DNA of 5,457 bases. It comes from Bacteroidota bacterium. GTDB taxonomy: Bacteria > Bacteroidota > Bacteroidia > Cytophagales > Cyclobacteriaceae. A model generated the notes under the pieces. It worked only from the letters and a program-made list of their open reading frames with translations, did not search any database and was not told the DNA's origin. Both the position numbers and the translations under genes were made by a program. Location: the NCBI GenBank assembly GCA_023417955.1, contig JAEZDW010000151.1:1-5457 (forward strand). The letters run 5' to 3'. Every line of letters starts with the position of its first letter. The stretch's first letter is position 1. This document shows, piece by piece, positions 5,338-5,457 of the stretch.

Positions 5338-5457
5338 ATGGAGATCAAGACGGGTATTGGCAGGGCCGGACTCACCCGCAGCGAAGCCCACGAATTGCTT
5401 AGGGATCTTGCACAGTCTATGAAAGACCAAAGTGTGTCTTTCAGACATGTGTTAGAC
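5338..5457 (+). CDS. Start of an unrecognised gene, truncated by the window edge
   Basis: The ATG at 5338 opens a frame of 40 codons that is still open at the right edge. It reads MEIKTGIGRAGLTRSEAHEL, then continues with LRDLAQSMKDQ and ends FRHVLD. The composition is that of a normal soluble protein: GLTRSEAHELLRDLAQSM looks like an amphipathic helix. There is no signal peptide or membrane segment. I do not recognise the family from this fragment. The gap of 92 nt after the Nudix stop, with a weak inverted repeat in it, leaves open whether it belongs to the same operon. No clear ribosome-binding site is seen, as is usual here. Confidence 0.6.
   Translation, partial: MEIKTGIGRAGLTRSEAHELLRDLAQSMKDQSVSFRHVLD

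Overview
The window reads as an ordinary chromosomal stretch from a member of the Bacteroidota, most likely a free-living Cytophagales- or Chitinophagaceae-like organism. The support is indirect. There is a PorT-type outer-membrane barrel, a short lysine-rich protein of a kind I associate with this phylum, a DUF1080 C-terminus, a Tat-exported Gfo/Idh/MocA oxidoreductase with a GLGNYS nucleotide loop, weak or absent Shine-Dalgarno sequences, and promoter candidates resembling TTTG / TAnnTTTG rather than the sigma-70 consensus.

Layout from left to right. Positions 1-85 hold the last codons of a DUF1080 (3-keto-disaccharide hydrolase-like) gene. It converges on a 34-residue, highly basic minus-strand gene at 203-307, with a strong hairpin terminator between them (139-162). 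Diverging from the small gene is a YdeI/OmdA-type protein with a DUF1905 domain (433-924). Then come a small outer-membrane beta-barrel protein (1041-1607) and a DUF819 multi-pass membrane protein (1703-2956). Next is a small XRE-like DNA-binding protein (3135-3479). A structured intergenic region with nested inverted repeats (3571-3653) leads to a Tat-secreted, glucose-fructose-oxidoreductase-like Gfo/Idh/MocA enzyme (3709-4812). This is followed after only 19 bases by a MutT-type Nudix hydrolase that appears to start at TTG (4832-5245). The first 40 codons of an unrecognised gene start at 5338 and run off the right edge.

Most neighbours do not form an obvious pathway. Two links are worth noting. 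The oxidoreductase and the Nudix gene are probably co-transcribed. A DUF1080 hydrolase at the left edge and a GFOR-like oxidoreductase about 3.6 kb away are the two enzyme types that co-operate in 3-keto-sugar metabolism in Bacteroidota, although five unrelated genes lie between them here. No mobile element, CRISPR array, tRNA or rRNA was seen. I found no convincing new multi-gene system; the most interesting items are the small basic gene and several palindromic or structured intergenic elements.
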